Assembly: GCA_905480405.1 (NCBI GenBank)
Contig: CAJQQH010000063.1
Coordinates: 1 to 42,774 of the forward strand
Source of the DNA: an uncultured Polaribacter sp.
GTDB lineage: Bacteria; Bacteroidota; Bacteroidia; Flavobacteriales; Flavobacteriaceae
DNA: 42,774 nucleotides
Reading direction: 5' to 3'
Shown: piece after piece, positions 27,555 to 34,791 of the stretch
Layout: the number at the start of each line of letters is the position of its first letter
How positions within the stretch are numbered: position 1 is the first letter of the stretch
The notes under the pieces: generated by a model
The model's input: the letters and a program-made list of their open reading frames with translations, nothing else
What the model was told of the DNA's origin: nothing
Database searches by the model: none
Made by a program: the position numbers and the translations under genes

Positions 27555-28568
27555 ATGAAAAGAATATTAGTAACAGGAGGTTTAGGTTTTATAGGATCTC
27601 ACACAGTAGTAGAATTACAAAACGAAGGTTTTGAAGTAGTAATTATTGATGATTTATCTAACACTACAATTTCTGTATTAGATAATATTACAGAGATTAC
27701 AGGTATAAAACCCGAATTTCATCAAATAGATGTTAGAATCAAAAATGATTTAAAAACTTTTTTTGACAACAATAAAGTTGATGGAATTATTCATTTTGCA
27801 GCTTTTAAAGCCGTTGGAGAAAGCATTGCGAAACCCTTAGATTATTACGAAAACAACTTAAGCTCTCTTATCTATATTTTACAAGAAGTTAGAGATCGTA
27901 AACTAGATAACTTTATATTTTCTTCTTCTGCAACTGTTTATGGAGAACCAGATTCATCACCAATAACAGAAAATGCTCCTGTAAAGAAAGCTGAATCTGT
28001 ATATGGAAACACTAAAAAAATTGGTGAAGAAATTATTAAAGATACAAGTAATGCATATGGTATTAATACAATAGCTTTACGTTATTTTAATCCTATTGGA
28101 GCACACCCAACTGCAAAAATTGGAGAACTTCCTTTAGGTGTTCCTGCCAATTTAATTCCTTTTGTTACACAAACTGCTGCAGGAATTAGAAAAGAATTAT
28201 CTGTTTTTGGTGATGATTATCCTACTGAAGATGGAACAGCAATTCGTGACTACATACATGTTGTAGATTTAGCAAAGGCACATATTGCAGCATTAAAAAG
28301 GCTTATTAATAAAAACAATAAAAGCTCATTTGAGTTCTTTAATATTGGAACTGGTAAAGGAACTTCTGTTTTAGAAGTAATAAAAGCTTTTGAAAAAGTA
28401 AACGATTTAAAATTAAATTATAAAATTGTTGGCAGAAGAGAAGGTGATGTTATGACTTGCTATGCAGATACTACAATTGCAAACAAAGAATTGAAATGGA
28501 AAACAGAAATTAGCTTAGAAGAGGCTTTAAAATCTGCTTGGGAATGGCAACAAAAACAATCTGTTTAA
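27555..28568 (+). CDS. galE: UDP-glucose 4-epimerase
   Basis: GalE interconverts UDP-Glc and UDP-Gal (or their N-acetyl forms) with bound NAD. The glycine motif TGGLGFIGSHT lies at residues 7-17, followed by IIDDLSN, FSSSATVYGEP with the catalytic Ser, and the Tyr-x-x-x-Lys pair in VYGNTKKIGEEI. RYFNPIGAHPTAKIGE and RDYIHVVDLAKAHIAAL are GalE-specific. It has 337 residues. It lies directly downstream of the aminotransferase and is closed by a strong terminator. Confidence 0.95.
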   Translation: MKRILVTGGLGFIGSHTVVELQNEGFEVVIIDDLSNTTISVLDNITEITGIKPEFHQIDVRIKNDLKTFFDNNKVDGIIHFAAFKAVGESIAKPLDYYENNLSSLIYILQEVRDRKLDNFIFSSSATVYGEPDSSPITENAPVKKAESVYGNTKKIGEEIIKDTSNAYGINTIALRYFNPIGAHPTAKIGELPLGVPANLIPFVTQTAAGIRKELSVFGDDYPTEDGTAIRDYIHVVDLAKAHIAALKRLINKNNKSSFEFFNIGTGKGTSVLEVIKAFEKVNDLKLNYKIVGRREGDVMTCYADTTIANKELKWKTEISLEEALKSAWEWQQKQSV

Positions 28569-28594
28569 GTTTTAAGACACCATTTTAAAATTCA

Positions 28595-28636
28595 TAAAAA
28601 AACCTCAAAAGTCTAGTAACTTTTGAGGTTTTTTTA
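28595..28636. terminator. Strong bidirectional hairpin terminator
   Basis: AAAAAAACCTCAAAAGT pairs with ACTTTTGAGGTTTTTTT around a 6-nt loop. It ends the galE transcript on the plus strand and the converging DUF2911 transcript (stop at 28657) on the minus strand. Confidence 0.92.
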
Positions 28637-28656
28637 TGAACTAACTGAGTATACTA

Positions 28657-29199
28657 TTATCCTTTTACAGGAATAGAAACAATTGTATTTGCCCAACCTA
28701 AATGCATTGTAGCATTGTTTTCTTCACCATTAAAAGCTATAGAAAAAGCTTCAATAGACTTTTCTGATTTAGAAACTTTACCAGAAACTCTTACAACATC
28801 TTGGTCTTGTTTGTAAAAATAAGATCCCCAAATATTTTTATGAGTACTTAAAATTACCGTCCAATCTCCATCTGTAGGAATTGTAAACAAAGTATACGTT
28901 CCAGCTTTTACTTCTTTATCTCCAAAAGTTACATCTTTATAAAATGTAATTTCTGCAGCTTCGTTTGCTCCAGTTCTCCAAACCTTGTCTTTTGGTGCTA
29001 GTTTTTCTAAAGATCTACCTTTTAATTGTGGTCTACTATATACCACTTTTACTAATTTGTCTGCTTCTCTCCAATTTTTAGGATATGCAGAAGCATCCAT
29101 AGGACTTACATCTAATTTAGAAAATTCTTGAGCAGTTGCTTCTGTTGACGAAATTAAAGAAATTGCAAAAACTGCAATTGATAAAATAGCTTTCTTCAT
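28657..29199 (-). CDS. DUF2911-family secreted/periplasmic protein
   Basis: This is a 180-residue protein with a clear signal peptide (MKKAILSIAVFAISLISS, cleavage near ATAQ). The mature part shows the DUF2911 pattern: VVYSRPQLKGRSL, VWRTGANEAAEITFYKDV, AGTYTLFTIPTDGDWTVIL and AFNGEENNATMHLGWANTIV. The family is widespread in Bacteroidota and its function is unknown. It has its own promoter box at 29249 and a terminator, so it is probably a single-gene unit. Confidence 0.9.
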   Translation of the reverse strand: MKKAILSIAVFAISLISSTEATAQEFSKLDVSPMDASAYPKNWREADKLVKVVYSRPQLKGRSLEKLAPKDKVWRTGANEAAEITFYKDVTFGDKEVKAGTYTLFTIPTDGDWTVILSTHKNIWGSYFYKQDQDVVRVSGKVSKSEKSIEAFSIAFNGEENNATMHLGWANTIVSIPVKG

Positions 29200-29248
29200 G
29201 AGTTTAAAATATTTAAGTATTCGATTTTTAATATAACTTATAAGTCAT

Positions 29249-29256
29249 CAAAGTTA
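29249..29256 (-). promoter_or_regulatory. -7 box (TAACTTTG) for the DUF2911 gene
   Basis: The minus strand reads TAACTTTG, an exact TAnnTTTG match, about 50 nt upstream of the DUF2911 ATG. A TTG is seen only 10 nt further upstream, too close for a -33 box. Confidence 0.4.
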
Positions 29257-29298
29257 GAAAACCTTACAATTTCACATCACTAATTTTCTGTTAATATT

Positions 29299-29415
29299 TT
29301 AATGACAACCACAATCTGTACTACAATTCTTTTTTTTCTTTGCGGTAAAAACATATTTTCTCATTAAAAAAGCTACAGCCAAAGCAACTAAAAAATAAAC
29401 AATAACTTCTTGCAT
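29299..29415 (-). CDS. FeoB-associated Cys-rich membrane peptide, 38 aa
   Basis: A 38-residue protein begins MQEVIVYFLVALAVAFLMRK, which is one membrane helix, followed by a basic patch (TAKKKK) and a Cys/His tail NCSTDCGCH. This matches the FeoB-associated Cys-rich membrane protein family. Its ATG overlaps the feoB stop by one base (TAATG), so it is translationally coupled to feoB. A longer frame from 29499 exists but would run antiparallel to the FeoB coding frame for 84 nt and is not needed. It may help assemble or gate FeoB; that role is inferred. Confidence 0.85.
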   Translation of the reverse strand: MQEVIVYFLVALAVAFLMRKYVFTAKKKKNCSTDCGCH

Positions 29416-31526
29416 TAGCTTAAAATTTGATAGGTTAAAAATGCTGAAACATAAGCCAATAAAGCCAAGCCAAACAATTGAATTAATGGCCATTTCCAAG
29501 ATTTTGTTTCTCGCTTAACAATTGCCAAAGTTGCCATACATTGCATTGCAAATGCATAAAACACCATTAAAGACATACCTACAGGAAAGTTAAAACGTTT
29601 TGCTCCAGTTTCAGAATTTATCTCTGAAGCCATTTTTTGCTTTATAGTTGCTGTATTTTCATCATCGGACTCTACACTATAAATAGTTGCCAAAGTACCT
29701 ACAAAAACTTCTCTTGCAGCAAAAGATGTTATAAGCGCAATTCCTATTTTCCAATCGTAACCTAAAGGCTTTATTACAGGTTCAATTGTTTTTCCTAGAA
29801 TTCCAATATAAGAGCTCTCTAACTTTAAAGATGCTATTTTTTGTTGGATTTCATCACCATTTAAATGCTGATTAGCTACGTTTTCTATAACAGATTTTTC
29901 GGCATTTTTATAATTAGATCCTCCGTTCGAAGCTAAAAACCACAATACAATTGATAATGCTAAAATAATTTTACCTGCACCAAAAACAAAAGCTTTGGTT
30001 TTTTCCACTACATCAAAAAACACATTTTTAACAGATGGCAACTTATAATTTGGCATTTCTACAACAAAAAATGACTTTGACTCTACTTTTAATGTTTTAT
30101 GCAAAATATAAGCAGCTATTACTGCAGATGCAAAACCTAAAGCATATAAAGAAAGTAATACTAAACCTTGTAAATTTAAAAAACCTAGAATTTTTTTATC
30201 AGGAATTATTAAAGCTATCAAAATAGCATAAACCGGTAATCTTGCAGAACAGGTTGTAAAGGGTGTTACTAAAATAGTAATTAAACGTTCTTTCCAACTA
30301 GAAATAGTTCTTGTTGCCATAATTGCTGGAATTGCACATGCTGTTCCAGAAATTAACGGAATTACACTTTTTCCGTTCATTCCAAAACGTCTCATAATTT
30401 TATCCATTAAAAAGACAACTCTACTCATATAACCAGTTTCTTCTAAAATGGCAACAAATAAAAACAAGATTGCAATTTGAGGTATAAATATAATAACCCC
30501 TCCAATACCAGGTATAATCCCTTCTGTTAGTAAATCTGTAAGCACTCCATGAGGTAAATTACTCTTTGCAAAATCTGATAACTGCGCAAAAGTACCATCA
30601 ATAAAATCCATTGGCACAGAAGCTAAATCAAAAATAGATTGAAATATAATTAATAGAATAAGACTAAATAATACATACCCGAATATTCTATGTGTAAAAA
30701 TTCTATCTAGTTTACCACGTAAATCTGTTGCTTTCGATTTATCAACAATATAGGTTTTCTTTAAAATTTTATTAATTTCCTGGTAGCGATAAATAGTTTC
30801 TTTATGCTGATATTTTTTTAACTTAGAAGTATCTAATTTAAAAGCTAAAAGCTTCTTTTTTTCTTCTTTTGTAACCGTTTCTGGAAAACTACTTTGTGTT
30901 ACCATCAACCATAATTCATACAAAGAATAATTTGGACTTATTTCTTTTAATCGATCAAAATAATCTGTATCAATTTTAGAATTTATACCACATAAAGGTG
31001 ATGCTTTTGCTGCCACATGGCAACGAATAATTGCTTCTTTAACATCGTTAATTCCTTCATTTTTTCTTGCACTTATTAAAACAACCTCTGTGTTTAACTC
31101 TTTTTTGAGTAATGATAAATCTATAGATATACCTTTTCTATGCATTTGATCTACCATATTAATTGCCAATACAGTTGGTACTTCAAGATCTTTTATTTGA
31201 GAAAACAATAATAAGTTCCTCTTTAAATTCTCTACATCTGCTACTACTAAAATTACATCTGGCGATTCCTTTAAGTCTTTTTTAAGTAACGTTTTTAAAA
31301 CAATACTCTCGTCTAAAGAAGTTGGATTTATACTGTAAGTACCCGGTAAATCTGTAATTAATGCATTTTGTGTAGAAGATAATTTACTTACACCTTCTTT
31401 TTTATCGACCGTAACACCTGGGTAATTACCTACTTTTTGATTTAATCCTGTAAGTTGGTTAAAAAGTGAAGTTTTACCTGTGTTAGGATTTCCTATTAAA
31501 GCAACTTTTATATCGTTTTTAGGCAT
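29415..31526 (-). CDS. feoB: Ferrous iron transporter FeoB
   Basis: This inner-membrane Fe(II) uptake protein has 703 residues. The N-terminal G domain has G1 GNPNTGKTS (residues 12-20), GNYPGVTVDKKEG, G3 DLPGTYS and G4 NMVD, then a helical spacer. Two gate regions of the membrane part follow, with GIGGVIIFIPQIAILF and GTACAIPAIMATRTI, and a second Gate near PLGYDWKIGIALITSFAAREVF. It sits between feoA (1-nt TAATG overlap) and the Cys-rich peptide gene. The operon is probably iron-regulated through the palindrome in the feoA promoter. Confidence 0.98.
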   Translation of the reverse strand: MPKNDIKVALIGNPNTGKTSLFNQLTGLNQKVGNYPGVTVDKKEGVSKLSSTQNALITDLPGTYSINPTSLDESIVLKTLLKKDLKESPDVILVVADVENLKRNLLLFSQIKDLEVPTVLAINMVDQMHRKGISIDLSLLKKELNTEVVLISARKNEGINDVKEAIIRCHVAAKASPLCGINSKIDTDYFDRLKEISPNYSLYELWLMVTQSSFPETVTKEEKKKLLAFKLDTSKLKKYQHKETIYRYQEINKILKKTYIVDKSKATDLRGKLDRIFTHRIFGYVLFSLILLIIFQSIFDLASVPMDFIDGTFAQLSDFAKSNLPHGVLTDLLTEGIIPGIGGVIIFIPQIAILFLFVAILEETGYMSRVVFLMDKIMRRFGMNGKSVIPLISGTACAIPAIMATRTISSWKERLITILVTPFTTCSARLPVYAILIALIIPDKKILGFLNLQGLVLLSLYALGFASAVIAAYILHKTLKVESKSFFVVEMPNYKLPSVKNVFFDVVEKTKAFVFGAGKIILALSIVLWFLASNGGSNYKNAEKSVIENVANQHLNGDEIQQKIASLKLESSYIGILGKTIEPVIKPLGYDWKIGIALITSFAAREVFVGTLATIYSVESDDENTATIKQKMASEINSETGAKRFNFPVGMSLMVFYAFAMQCMATLAIVKRETKSWKWPLIQLFGLALLAYVSAFLTYQILS

Positions 31527-31756
31527 TAGCTATTCGCTTTTAGAATTTGAATTTTTGAAGCAGTCTCTTTTCTAATTGCTAAATGACTTCCGTTAACACA
31601 GATGTATAATGGATCTTTTAGAGGAGCCAGCTGAATTAACTGAACTTCTGCTCCTGGTAAACAACCCATTTCTAATAGTTTTAGAGGAATAAAATCTAAT
31701 GATTCTTCAGATATATAACCTATTTCTCCTTTTCGTAAAGATGCAATTGTGCTCAA
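31526..31756 (-). CDS. feoA: Ferrous iron transport protein FeoA, TTG start
   Basis: This 76-residue SH3-like cytosolic partner of FeoB contains SLRKGEIGYISEES, FIPLKLLEMGCLPGAEVQLIQ and DPLYICVNGSHLAIRKETA. The start is TTG at 31756 (an in-frame stop lies 9 nt upstream, and no ATG is available). It overlaps feoB by one base. A well-formed promoter lies immediately upstream. Confidence 0.94.
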   Translation of the reverse strand: MSTIASLRKGEIGYISEESLDFIPLKLLEMGCLPGAEVQLIQLAPLKDPLYICVNGSHLAIRKETASKIQILKANS

Positions 31757-31774
31757 ATTTTCTATTTAGGAAGG

Positions 31775-31806
31775 CAAAGATAGGAATTTAGAATCATTCT
31801 AAACAA
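31775..31806 (-). promoter_or_regulatory. feoAB promoter (TTG - 21 nt - TATCTTTG)
   Basis: On the minus strand TTG (31806-31804) is followed after 21 nt by TATCTTTG (31782-31775), a full match to the Bacteroidota -33/-7 pattern with allowed spacing. It lies in the 51-nt gap between the SCO1 stop and feoA, giving a leader of only ~10-15 nt. A perfect palindrome fills the spacer. Confidence 0.65.
31787..31803. promoter_or_regulatory. Fur-like palindrome in the feoAB promoter
   Basis: TTTAGAAT-C-ATTCTAAA is a perfect 8-1-8 palindrome placed between the -33 and -7 boxes of feoAB. Its AATnATT centre and 7-1-7 symmetry resemble Fur-type operators. Binding here would block RNA polymerase under iron-replete conditions; this is inferred. 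Confidence 0.5.
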
Positions 31807-31807
31807 G

Positions 31808-32488
31808 TTATTCTCTAGTATATTCTTCTTTTAAAAGCACAACATCATTCTTTAGTTTTACCATGTCTTCTTTTTCAGTACCATCATAAAACCCACGAAT
31901 ACGTCTTTTTTTATCAATTAACACAAATTGTTCTGTATGTATAAAATCATTTTCACCACCATCACCACCTTCTAAAACAGCAAAGTAACTCTTTCTAGCA
32001 AGCTCATAAATATGTTTTTTAGAACCTGTTGTTACATTCCATTTTTCATCTATAACACCTTTTCTATCTGCATATTCTCTTAAAACAGAAACACTATCTA
32101 TAGTTGGCGTAACTGAATGCGATAAAAACATAATATCATCATCTTTTTTGTAAAATTCTTGCAACTCACTCATATTGTATGCCATTGCTATACAAATAGT
32201 TTGGCAACGTGTAAAAAAGAAATCCGCAACGTAAATTTTATCTTTATAATTATTATTAGTGATAACTTCTCCGTTCTGATTAATCAACTCAAAATCTGAA
32301 ATTGTATGATTTTTTCTGATGTGCTTTAGTGTAACATCAACTAAACTAGGGTTTACATCTGCAGGACTATAAATTTTTAATTTCTTATCAACTTTTAACA
32401 AATGATAAAAAACAGGAATAGCAACTGCTGAAAAAACTAGTAAAAAAATTAATGTTGGAAGTGATTTTTTAAAAAACTTAAAATCCAT
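31808..32488 (-). CDS. SCO1/SenC-family copper chaperone-like protein
   Basis: This is a 226-residue thioredoxin-fold protein anchored by an N-terminal helix (SLPTLIFLLVFSAVAIPVFY). It has the SCO copper site: TRCQTIC (CxxxC) in the region VADFFFTRC, and a distal His in FIHTEQFVLID. Such proteins deliver copper to or reduce the Cu-A site of cytochrome oxidase. The domain also shows DFELINQNG and SVTPTIDSVSVLREYA. It is on the same strand as feoA but feoA has its own promoter. Its own -7 box lies at 32508. Confidence 0.92.
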   Translation of the reverse strand: MDFKFFKKSLPTLIFLLVFSAVAIPVFYHLLKVDKKLKIYSPADVNPSLVDVTLKHIRKNHTISDFELINQNGEVITNNNYKDKIYVADFFFTRCQTICIAMAYNMSELQEFYKKDDDIMFLSHSVTPTIDSVSVLREYADRKGVIDEKWNVTTGSKKHIYELARKSYFAVLEGGDGGENDFIHTEQFVLIDKKRRIRGFYDGTEKEDMVKLKNDVVLLKEEYTRE

Positions 32489-32507
32489 AAAAATGTAATT
32501 AACACTA

Positions 32508-32515
32508 CAAATTTA
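32508..32515 (-). promoter_or_regulatory. -7 box (TAAATTTG) for the SCO1 gene
   Basis: The minus strand reads TAAATTTG, an exact TAnnTTTG match about 20 nt before the ATG. The nearest TTTG upstream is 28 nt away, too far for a standard -33 box. Confidence 0.4.
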
Positions 32516-32623
32516 CGACTTAAAAATACCTTAAAAAAGGATTCAAAAGCAATATCATTCTAAAATCTATGTTAAAATAAAAATCAACTCAAAATTGTTC
32601 TTTTTATAGTCTCTTTAAAAACG

Positions 32624-32631
32624 TACATTTG
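32624..32631 (+). promoter_or_regulatory. -7 box (TACATTTG) for rseP
   Basis: TACATTTG followed by CG, identical to the box before the hydrolase-engB operon, ends 31 nt upstream of the rseP ATG. A TTG lies 26 nt further upstream, slightly too distant. Confidence 0.45.
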
Positions 32632-32662
32632 CGACTATTTTAATTTTTGATTTTAACGCTGA

Positions 32663-34009
32663 ATGGAAATATTAATAAAAGCATCACAATTTATTTTAAG
32701 TTTATCTTTATTAATTGTTTTGCATGAATTGGGGCATTTTATCCCTGCAAAATTATTTAAAACAAGAGTAGAAAAATTCTACTTATTCTTTGATTATAAA
32801 TTCTCTATTTTTAAGAAAAAAATAGGAGATACAGTTTACGGTATTGGTTGGATTCCTTTAGGAGGTTATGTAAAAATCTCTGGAATGATTGATGAAAGCA
32901 TGGATACCGAACAAATGGCTTTACCTCCACAACCTTGGGAATTTAGATCTAAACCCGCGTGGCAACGTCTAATAATTATGTTAGGTGGAGTTTTTGTAAA
33001 CTTTGTTTTAGGTATTTTTATCTATATATGTTTAATGTGGGCTTATGGTGAAAAATATTTACCAAACGAAAACGTAAAAGACGGGGTTTGGGTACAAGAC
33101 TCTTTAGCAATGAATTTAGGCCTACAAACTGGTGATAAAATATTAACTGTAGATGGTCTTAAAATTAAAAAATTTGCTGGTTTATCTTTAGAATTTATCA
33201 ACGGTAATGATTTTCAAATAGAACGAAATGGTGAAGTAATTGATAAAAAAATTCCTACCGATTTTATTTCTCAATCAATGGATAGAGGTAAAAATGCAGG
33301 TCCTATTTTATACCCACGTTACCCGTTTGCAATTGGAAAAATTTCTGAAGATTCTCCTAATATAAAATCTGAATTGCAATCTAAAGATATTATAACTGCT
33401 ATTAACGGAACTCCTATAAAATACTACGATGAGGCAAAAAATATTTTAGCTGAATATAAAGGACAAGATGTTTCTGCAACTATTTTAAGAGGCAAAGAAT
33501 CTAAAGAAATAGCAGTAAAAATTACAGATGAAGGTAAATTAGGGGTTGTATTTACTGCTTTACCAGCTAAAGATTTAGAGCGATTAGGTTATTATGATTT
33601 AGCAGATATTGAATATTCATTTTCTGAAGCGGTACCTGCAGGGTGGAACAAATCTTGGAAAACGTTGACTGATTACGTGAAGCAATTGAAAAAAATATTT
33701 AATCCAAGTACTGGAGCTTATAAAGGTTTAGGTGGTTTTATTTCTATTGGAAGTATTTTTCCTGATGAATTTAGCGCAGAGTCTTTTTGGAACATCACAG
33801 CTTTCTTATCTATTATGTTAGGTTTTATGAACTTACTACCAATTCCTGCATTAGATGGTGGTCATGTAGTTTTTACTCTTTGGGAAATGATTACTGGTAA
33901 AAAACCAGGTGATAAATTTTTAGAATATGCACAAGTAATTGGCTTTGTGCTATTAATAGCATTATTACTTTTTGCAAACGGAAATGATATTTTTAGACTA
34001 TTTAAATAG
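32663..34009 (+). CDS. rseP: Site-2 zinc metalloprotease RseP
   Basis: This intramembrane protease cleaves membrane-bound substrates such as anti-sigma factors or remnant signal peptides. The zinc site HELGH is at residues 21-25 in the first helix, and the third ligand motif NLLPIPALDGGH is near the C-terminus. Between them two PDZ-like domains can be traced, one with SLAMNLGLQTGDKILTVDG and one with IKSELQSKDIITAINGTPI. At 448 residues it is typical. In Flavobacteriia it is usually near a SCO1 gene, as here, transcribed divergently. Confidence 0.96.
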   Translation: MEILIKASQFILSLSLLIVLHELGHFIPAKLFKTRVEKFYLFFDYKFSIFKKKIGDTVYGIGWIPLGGYVKISGMIDESMDTEQMALPPQPWEFRSKPAWQRLIIMLGGVFVNFVLGIFIYICLMWAYGEKYLPNENVKDGVWVQDSLAMNLGLQTGDKILTVDGLKIKKFAGLSLEFINGNDFQIERNGEVIDKKIPTDFISQSMDRGKNAGPILYPRYPFAIGKISEDSPNIKSELQSKDIITAINGTPIKYYDEAKNILAEYKGQDVSATILRGKESKEIAVKITDEGKLGVVFTALPAKDLERLGYYDLADIEYSFSEAVPAGWNKSWKTLTDYVKQLKKIFNPSTGAYKGLGGFISIGSIFPDEFSAESFWNITAFLSIMLGFMNLLPIPALDGGHVVFTLWEMITGKKPGDKFLEYAQVIGFVLLIALLLFANGNDIFRLFK

Positions 34010-34027
34010 CAATATAAAACTTAAAAA

Positions 34028-34060
34028 AAGCCTCATAATTTTAAATTGTGAGGCTTTTTT
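34028..34060. terminator. Hairpin terminator between rseP and zinc-ribbon gene 1
   Basis: AAGCCTCATAATTT pairs with AAATTGTGAGGCTT (one G-T pair) with A-runs on the left and T-runs on the right. It lies between converging stops at 34009 and 34061, so it can serve both strands. Confidence 0.9.
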
Positions 34061-34219
34061 TTAATAGACTCTTAAAGATTGATTAATAAAAGAAATCCAA
34101 GTATACAGAGCATTACACTTATCACAAGCATAGCTTTTTGACCCTGGAATTAATTTCACAATCCCTTGTCTAATCATTCTACGTTTAGATACTGACTTAC
34201 ATTTAGGACAAGCTTTCAT
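34061..34219 (-). CDS. Small zinc-ribbon protein, copy 1 (52 aa)
   Basis: The protein MKACPKCKSVSKRRM... has two CxxC pairs, CPKC (residues 4-7) and CDKC (32-35), with a basic stretch between (KRRMIRQG...KLIPGSKSYA) and an aromatic tail LYTWISFINQSLRVY. This is a minimal treble-clef/zinc-ribbon fold. It is about 70% identical to the protein at 34472-34627, so the two are recent tandem duplicates. The start is fixed by that match. Each copy has its own hairpin terminator, and a TTAG/CTAA repeat abuts each ATG. No function is recognised; a nucleic-acid or protein-binding role is possible. Confidence 0.85.
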   Translation of the reverse strand: MKACPKCKSVSKRRMIRQGIVKLIPGSKSYACDKCNALYTWISFINQSLRVY

Positions 34220-34244
34220 TAGTTAGTTAGATTAGTTAGTTAGT
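34220..34244 (-). repeat. Interrupted CTAA/ACTA repeat abutting the start of copy 1
   Basis: On the mRNA strand the leader reads ACTAACTAACTAAT then CTAACTAACTA, running directly into the ATG: two short CTAA arrays broken by one base. It gives UAA in more than one frame immediately before the start codon. Copy 2 has a perfect version. Confidence 0.85.
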
Positions 34245-34440
34245 AATTGTCTTTGTAGGAATTTAAAGTTCCTTAGCCAAAATACTTACATTTATACATT
34301 TAGGCATATATAAAACAATCATTTAAATATCTAAATGAAACACTTATAATCAAACTCTTTATGAAGTTTTATGTAATTAAAATCGAAAAAAGTACAACTA
34401 TATTATTAATTTAAGAACAGACGACTAAACATTATACAAA

Positions 34441-34471
34441 AAAAAAGCTTCACAAAATTGTGAAGCTTTTT
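34441..34471 (-). terminator. Hairpin terminator after zinc-ribbon copy 2
   Basis: AAGCTTCACAA and TTGTGAAGCTT form an 11-bp stem with a 2-nt centre. On the minus strand a long U-tract follows. It begins at the stop codon of copy 2 (34472). Confidence 0.9.
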
Positions 34472-34627
34472 TTAGACTCTTAAAGAACGATTGATCAAAG
34501 AAAACCAAGTATACTCTACATTACAATTATCGCAAGCGTAGCTTTTAGCTCCTGGTATTAATTTCACAATCCCTTTTCTCCTCATTCTGTGTTTTGACAA
34601 AGATTTGCATTTAGGACAAGATTTCAT
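34472..34627 (-). CDS. Small zinc-ribbon protein, copy 2 (51 aa)
   Basis: The protein MKSCPKCKSLSKHRM... has CPKC (residues 4-7) and CDNC (32-35), with GIVKLIPGAKSYA between and VEYTWFSLINRSLRV at the end. It differs from copy 1 mainly in conservative positions while the Cys pairs, IVKLIPG and NxSLRV are kept. This pattern suggests selection on the protein. Copy 1 lies 252 nt downstream on the same strand with a terminator between, so the two are separately transcribed or terminated units. Confidence 0.85.
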   Translation of the reverse strand: MKSCPKCKSLSKHRMRRKGIVKLIPGAKSYACDNCNVEYTWFSLINRSLRV

Positions 34628-34643
34628 TAGTTAGTTAGTTAGT
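34628..34643 (-). repeat. (TAGT)4 repeat abutting the start of copy 2
   Basis: Four perfect TAGT units on the plus strand read as ACTAACTAACTAACTA directly before the ATG on the mRNA. With the flanking TAA they give stop codons in all three frames just upstream of the start. Confidence 0.9.
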
Positions 34644-34738
34644 TAATAATTCCTAATGGAGGAACACGCAATTTAATAAAATCATTTTAACAAAAACGAA
34701 TAAACACTTAATATATTGATATTTAATTCACTAAAAAA

Positions 34739-34770
34739 AAATATCCGCTTTATACAAAGCGGATATTTTT
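34739..34770 (-). terminator. Hairpin terminator after the NfeD-flotillin operon
   Basis: AAATATCCGCTTT and AAAGCGGATATTT form a 13-bp stem with the loop ATAC, followed by a U-tract on the minus strand. It lies about 20 nt past the flotillin stop. Confidence 0.92.
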
Positions 34771-34791
34771 AAAAACTTCTTCTATTAAATA

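Noticed and set aside
29299..29499. Longer 66-aa form of the FeoB-associated peptide
   Set aside because: The shorter ATG at 29415 overlaps the feoB stop by one base and gives the family-typical N-terminal membrane helix; the extension lies in the feoB coding region in another frame.
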